64,000 nt of DNA. Source: Flavobacterium sp. (GTDB taxonomy: Bacteria > Bacteroidota > Bacteroidia > Flavobacteriales > Flavobacteriaceae). How positions within the stretch are numbered: position 1 is the stretch's first letter; each line of letters opens with the position of its first letter. Shown in pieces: positions 62,321 through 64,000 of this stretch. The stretch is from NCBI RefSeq assembly GCF_024710485.1, contig NZ_JANJUQ010000031.1, forward strand, positions 80,816 to 144,815. Direction: 5' to 3'. The position numbers were made by a program, and so were the translations under genes. The notes beneath the pieces were generated by a model, which ran no database searches, was not told the DNA's origin, and was given only the letters and a program-made list of their open reading frames with translations.

Positions 62321-64000
62321 ATGACTTTTCAAGAACAAATACTACAAGGAATTCCGGCCGTCTTACCACAACCGAAATCTTACGAACCACAAATCAATCA
62401 CGCGCCAAAACGCAAAGAAATACTAACTGAAGAGGAAAAAAAATTAGCACTTAAAAACGCTTTGCGTTATTTCGAACCGCATCACCATGCTACCTTAATT
62501 CCGGAATTCAAAGCAGAATTGGAAACCTACGGTCGCATTTACATGTATCGCTTTCGTCCGGATTACCGTATGTATGCCCGCCCTATTTCGGAATATCCCG
62601 GAAAATGCGAACAAGCCAAAGCCATCATGCTCATGATCCAAAACAATTTGGATTATGCCGTGGCACAACACCCGCACGAGTTAATTACTTATGGCGGTAA
62701 TGGTGCTGTTTTCCAAAACTGGGCGCAATACTTGCTCACCATGAAATACTTGGCCGAAATGACCGAAGAACAAACCTTAGTCATGTATTCGGGTCATCCT
62801 ATGGGCTTGTTCCCATCGCATCCTGATGCGCCAAGAGTAGTGGTCACCAATGGTATGGTGATTCCAAATTACTCCAAACCCGATGATTGGGAAAAAATGA
62901 ATGCCTTAGGCGTTTCCCAATACGGCCAAATGACCGCCGGAAGCTATATGTACATCGGACCACAAGGCATCGTGCACGGAACCACCATCACCGTTCTAAA
63001 CGGTTTCCGAAAAATCAAAAAATCGCCTAAAGGAGGTTTGTTTGTCACTTCAGGTCTTGGAGGCATGAGCGGTGCCCAACCCAAAGCCGGAAACATTGCC
63101 GGTTGTGTAACGGTTTGTGCTGAAGTGAATCCTAAAATTACGCATATCCGTCATTCACAAGGCTGGATCAATGAAATCATCGAAAACATAGATGAATTAG
63201 TACCAAGAGTTAAAAAAGCCTTAGCCGCTCAGGAAGTAGTTTCTATTGCCTATTTAGGGAACATAGTAGATGTATGGGAACGCTTTGACCAAGAAAATTT
63301 ACACATCGATTTGGGCTCCGATCAAACTTCACTACACAATCCTTGGGCCGGTGGTTATTACCCTATCGGTTACACTTTTGAGGAATCAAATGAACTAATG
63401 GCGAACCAACCGGAAAAGTTCCGCGAAGAAGTCCAAAAGACTTTGCGTCGTCATGCCGCTGCGATTAACAAACACACGGCAAAAGGAACCTATTTTTTTG
63501 ACTATGGCAACGCCTTTTTATTGGAATCATCTCGAGCCGGAGCCGATGTAATGAACGACCATCCTACTTTGGGAAGAGAATTCAAATATCCGAGTTACGT
63601 GCAAGATATTATGGGTCCAATGTGTTTTGATTACGGATTCGGACCATTCCGCTGGGTTTGCGCCTCCGGAGATCCGGAAGATTTGGCCAAAACTGACCAA
63701 ATTGCCTGCGAAGTACTAGAAGAAATGATGAAAAATTCACCGGAGGAAATCCAACAACAAATGGCGGATAACATCCAATGGATTAAAGGCGCTCAAGAAA
63801 ATAAATTGGTTGTAGGATCGCAAGCGCGCATCCTTTACGCAGATGCCGAAGGCCGCATCAAAATTGCCGAAGCCTTCAACCAAGCGATTGCCCGAGGCGA
63901 AATTGGTTACGTGATTTTAGGTCGCGATCACCACGATGTTTCAGGTACCGACTCCCCTTACCGCGAAACTTCCAATATTTACGACGGCTCTCGTTTTACA
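62321..64000 (+). CDS. hutU: Urocanate hydratase, N-terminal 560 codons (3' end outside window)
   Basis: The frame is open from the ATG at 62321 to the window end. ELITYGGNGAVFQNWAQYLL, VMYSGHPMGLFPSHPDAPRV, VTSGLGGMSGAQPKAGNIAG and IMGPMCFDYGFGPFRWVCAS are urocanase blocks; the NAD-binding glycines and the conserved Cys region are present. The enzyme converts urocanate to imidazolone propionate in histidine breakdown. At 560 residues and still open, it is longer than the classic about 557-residue enzyme, which fits the long Bacteroidetes form. No other hut gene is visible in the window. Confidence 0.95.
   Translation, partial: MTFQEQILQGIPAVLPQPKSYEPQINHAPKRKEILTEEEKKLALKNALRYFEPHHHATLIPEFKAELETYGRIYMYRFRPDYRMYARPISEYPGKCEQAKAIMLMIQNNLDYAVAQHPHELITYGGNGAVFQNWAQYLLTMKYLAEMTEEQTLVMYSGHPMGLFPSHPDAPRVVVTNGMVIPNYSKPDDWEKMNALGVSQYGQMTAGSYMYIGPQGIVHGTTITVLNGFRKIKKSPKGGLFVTSGLGGMSGAQPKAGNIAGCVTVCAEVNPKITHIRHSQGWINEIIENIDELVPRVKKALAAQEVVSIAYLGNIVDVWERFDQENLHIDLGSDQTSLHNPWAGGYYPIGYTFEESNELMANQPEKFREEVQKTLRRHAAAINKHTAKGTYFFDYGNAFLLESSRAGADVMNDHPTLGREFKYPSYVQDIMGPMCFDYGFGPFRWVCASGDPEDLAKTDQIACEVLEEMMKNSPEEIQQQMADNIQWIKGAQENKLVVGSQARILYADAEGRIKIAEAFNQAIARGEIGYVILGRDHHDVSGTDSPYRETSNIYDGSRFT

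Noticed and set aside
1..64000. CRISPR array, insertion sequence or prophage
   Set aside because: No regularly spaced repeats, transposase, cas or phage structural genes are visible on either strand.

Overview
The window reads as chromosomal core DNA of a Bacteroidetes bacterium, most likely a Flavobacterium-like member of the Flavobacteriaceae. The sequence is AT-rich. It carries SusC/SusD outer-membrane proteins, type IX secretion (T9SS) C-terminal sorting signals of types A and C, and Bacteroidetes-type promoters (TTTG or TTG, about 17-19 nt, then TAnnTTTG). Genes mostly lack Shine-Dalgarno sequences, with rpsU a striking exception. Most of the window is housekeeping. I see no prophage, insertion sequence, CRISPR array or integrative element.

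Layout. 1-3100: 3' end of a GAPDH gene, a small exported protein and aconitase. 3.2-9.7 kb (-): an envelope-folding operon of three periplasmic proteins (two parvulin-type PPIases around a lipoprotein), then a MoxR ATPase and an acyltransferase. 9.8-11.8 kb (+): release factor 3 and a tiny exported membrane protein. 11.9-15.5 kb (-): a large secreted T9SS type C protein. 15.5-16.0 kb: a gene-free AT-rich gap with a tandem repeat and a perfect hairpin. 16.0-31.2 kb (-): the core expression cluster, in transcription order rpsU, xerC, raiA, tRNA-Thr(TGT), tRNA-Tyr, tRNA-Thr(GGT), tuf, tRNA-Trp, secE, nusG, rplK, rplA, rplJ, rplL, rpoB, rpoC and a DUF3467 gene. 31.4-35.0 kb (-): acyl-CoA dehydrogenase, a helix-hairpin-helix protein, a PspC-domain protein and a DUF2851 protein. 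35.1-36.7 kb (+): a PNGase F-like secreted protein. 36.9-40.4 kb (-): cystathionine beta-synthase and a putative porin. 40.5-47.9 kb (-): a SusC/SusD pair, a lipoprotein and a secreted subtilisin-like protease, together resembling a peptide-uptake locus. 48.0-53.0 kb: rnhB, lipB, a lipoprotein, lysS and two small helical exported proteins. 53.1-56.2 kb (-): hemL, a LysM glucosaminidase lipoprotein and an ACC deaminase-like PLP enzyme. 56.5-61.6 kb (+): a 1711-residue T9SS type C multidomain protein. 61.6-64.0 kb: a small HExxH protein, a DUF5522 protein and the 5' part of hutU.

The most interesting material is non-coding: (i) GC-rich dispersed intergenic elements with a shared head and tail and a variable internal hairpin; (ii) promoter boxes nested inside the terminators of upstream genes at raiA/tRNA and rpsU/xerC; (iii) an 8-nt perfect Shine-Dalgarno before rpsU; (iv) a strong hairpin and a long-range inverted repeat between rplL and rpoB. 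Protein-level oddities are a PNGase F homologue that appears to lack one catalytic Glu, a 109-residue HExxH protein resembling minigluzincins, and a T9SS type C signal that is not at the extreme C-terminus. No clearly new multigene system is evident. All functions are read by eye from sequence motifs, and no database search was run.
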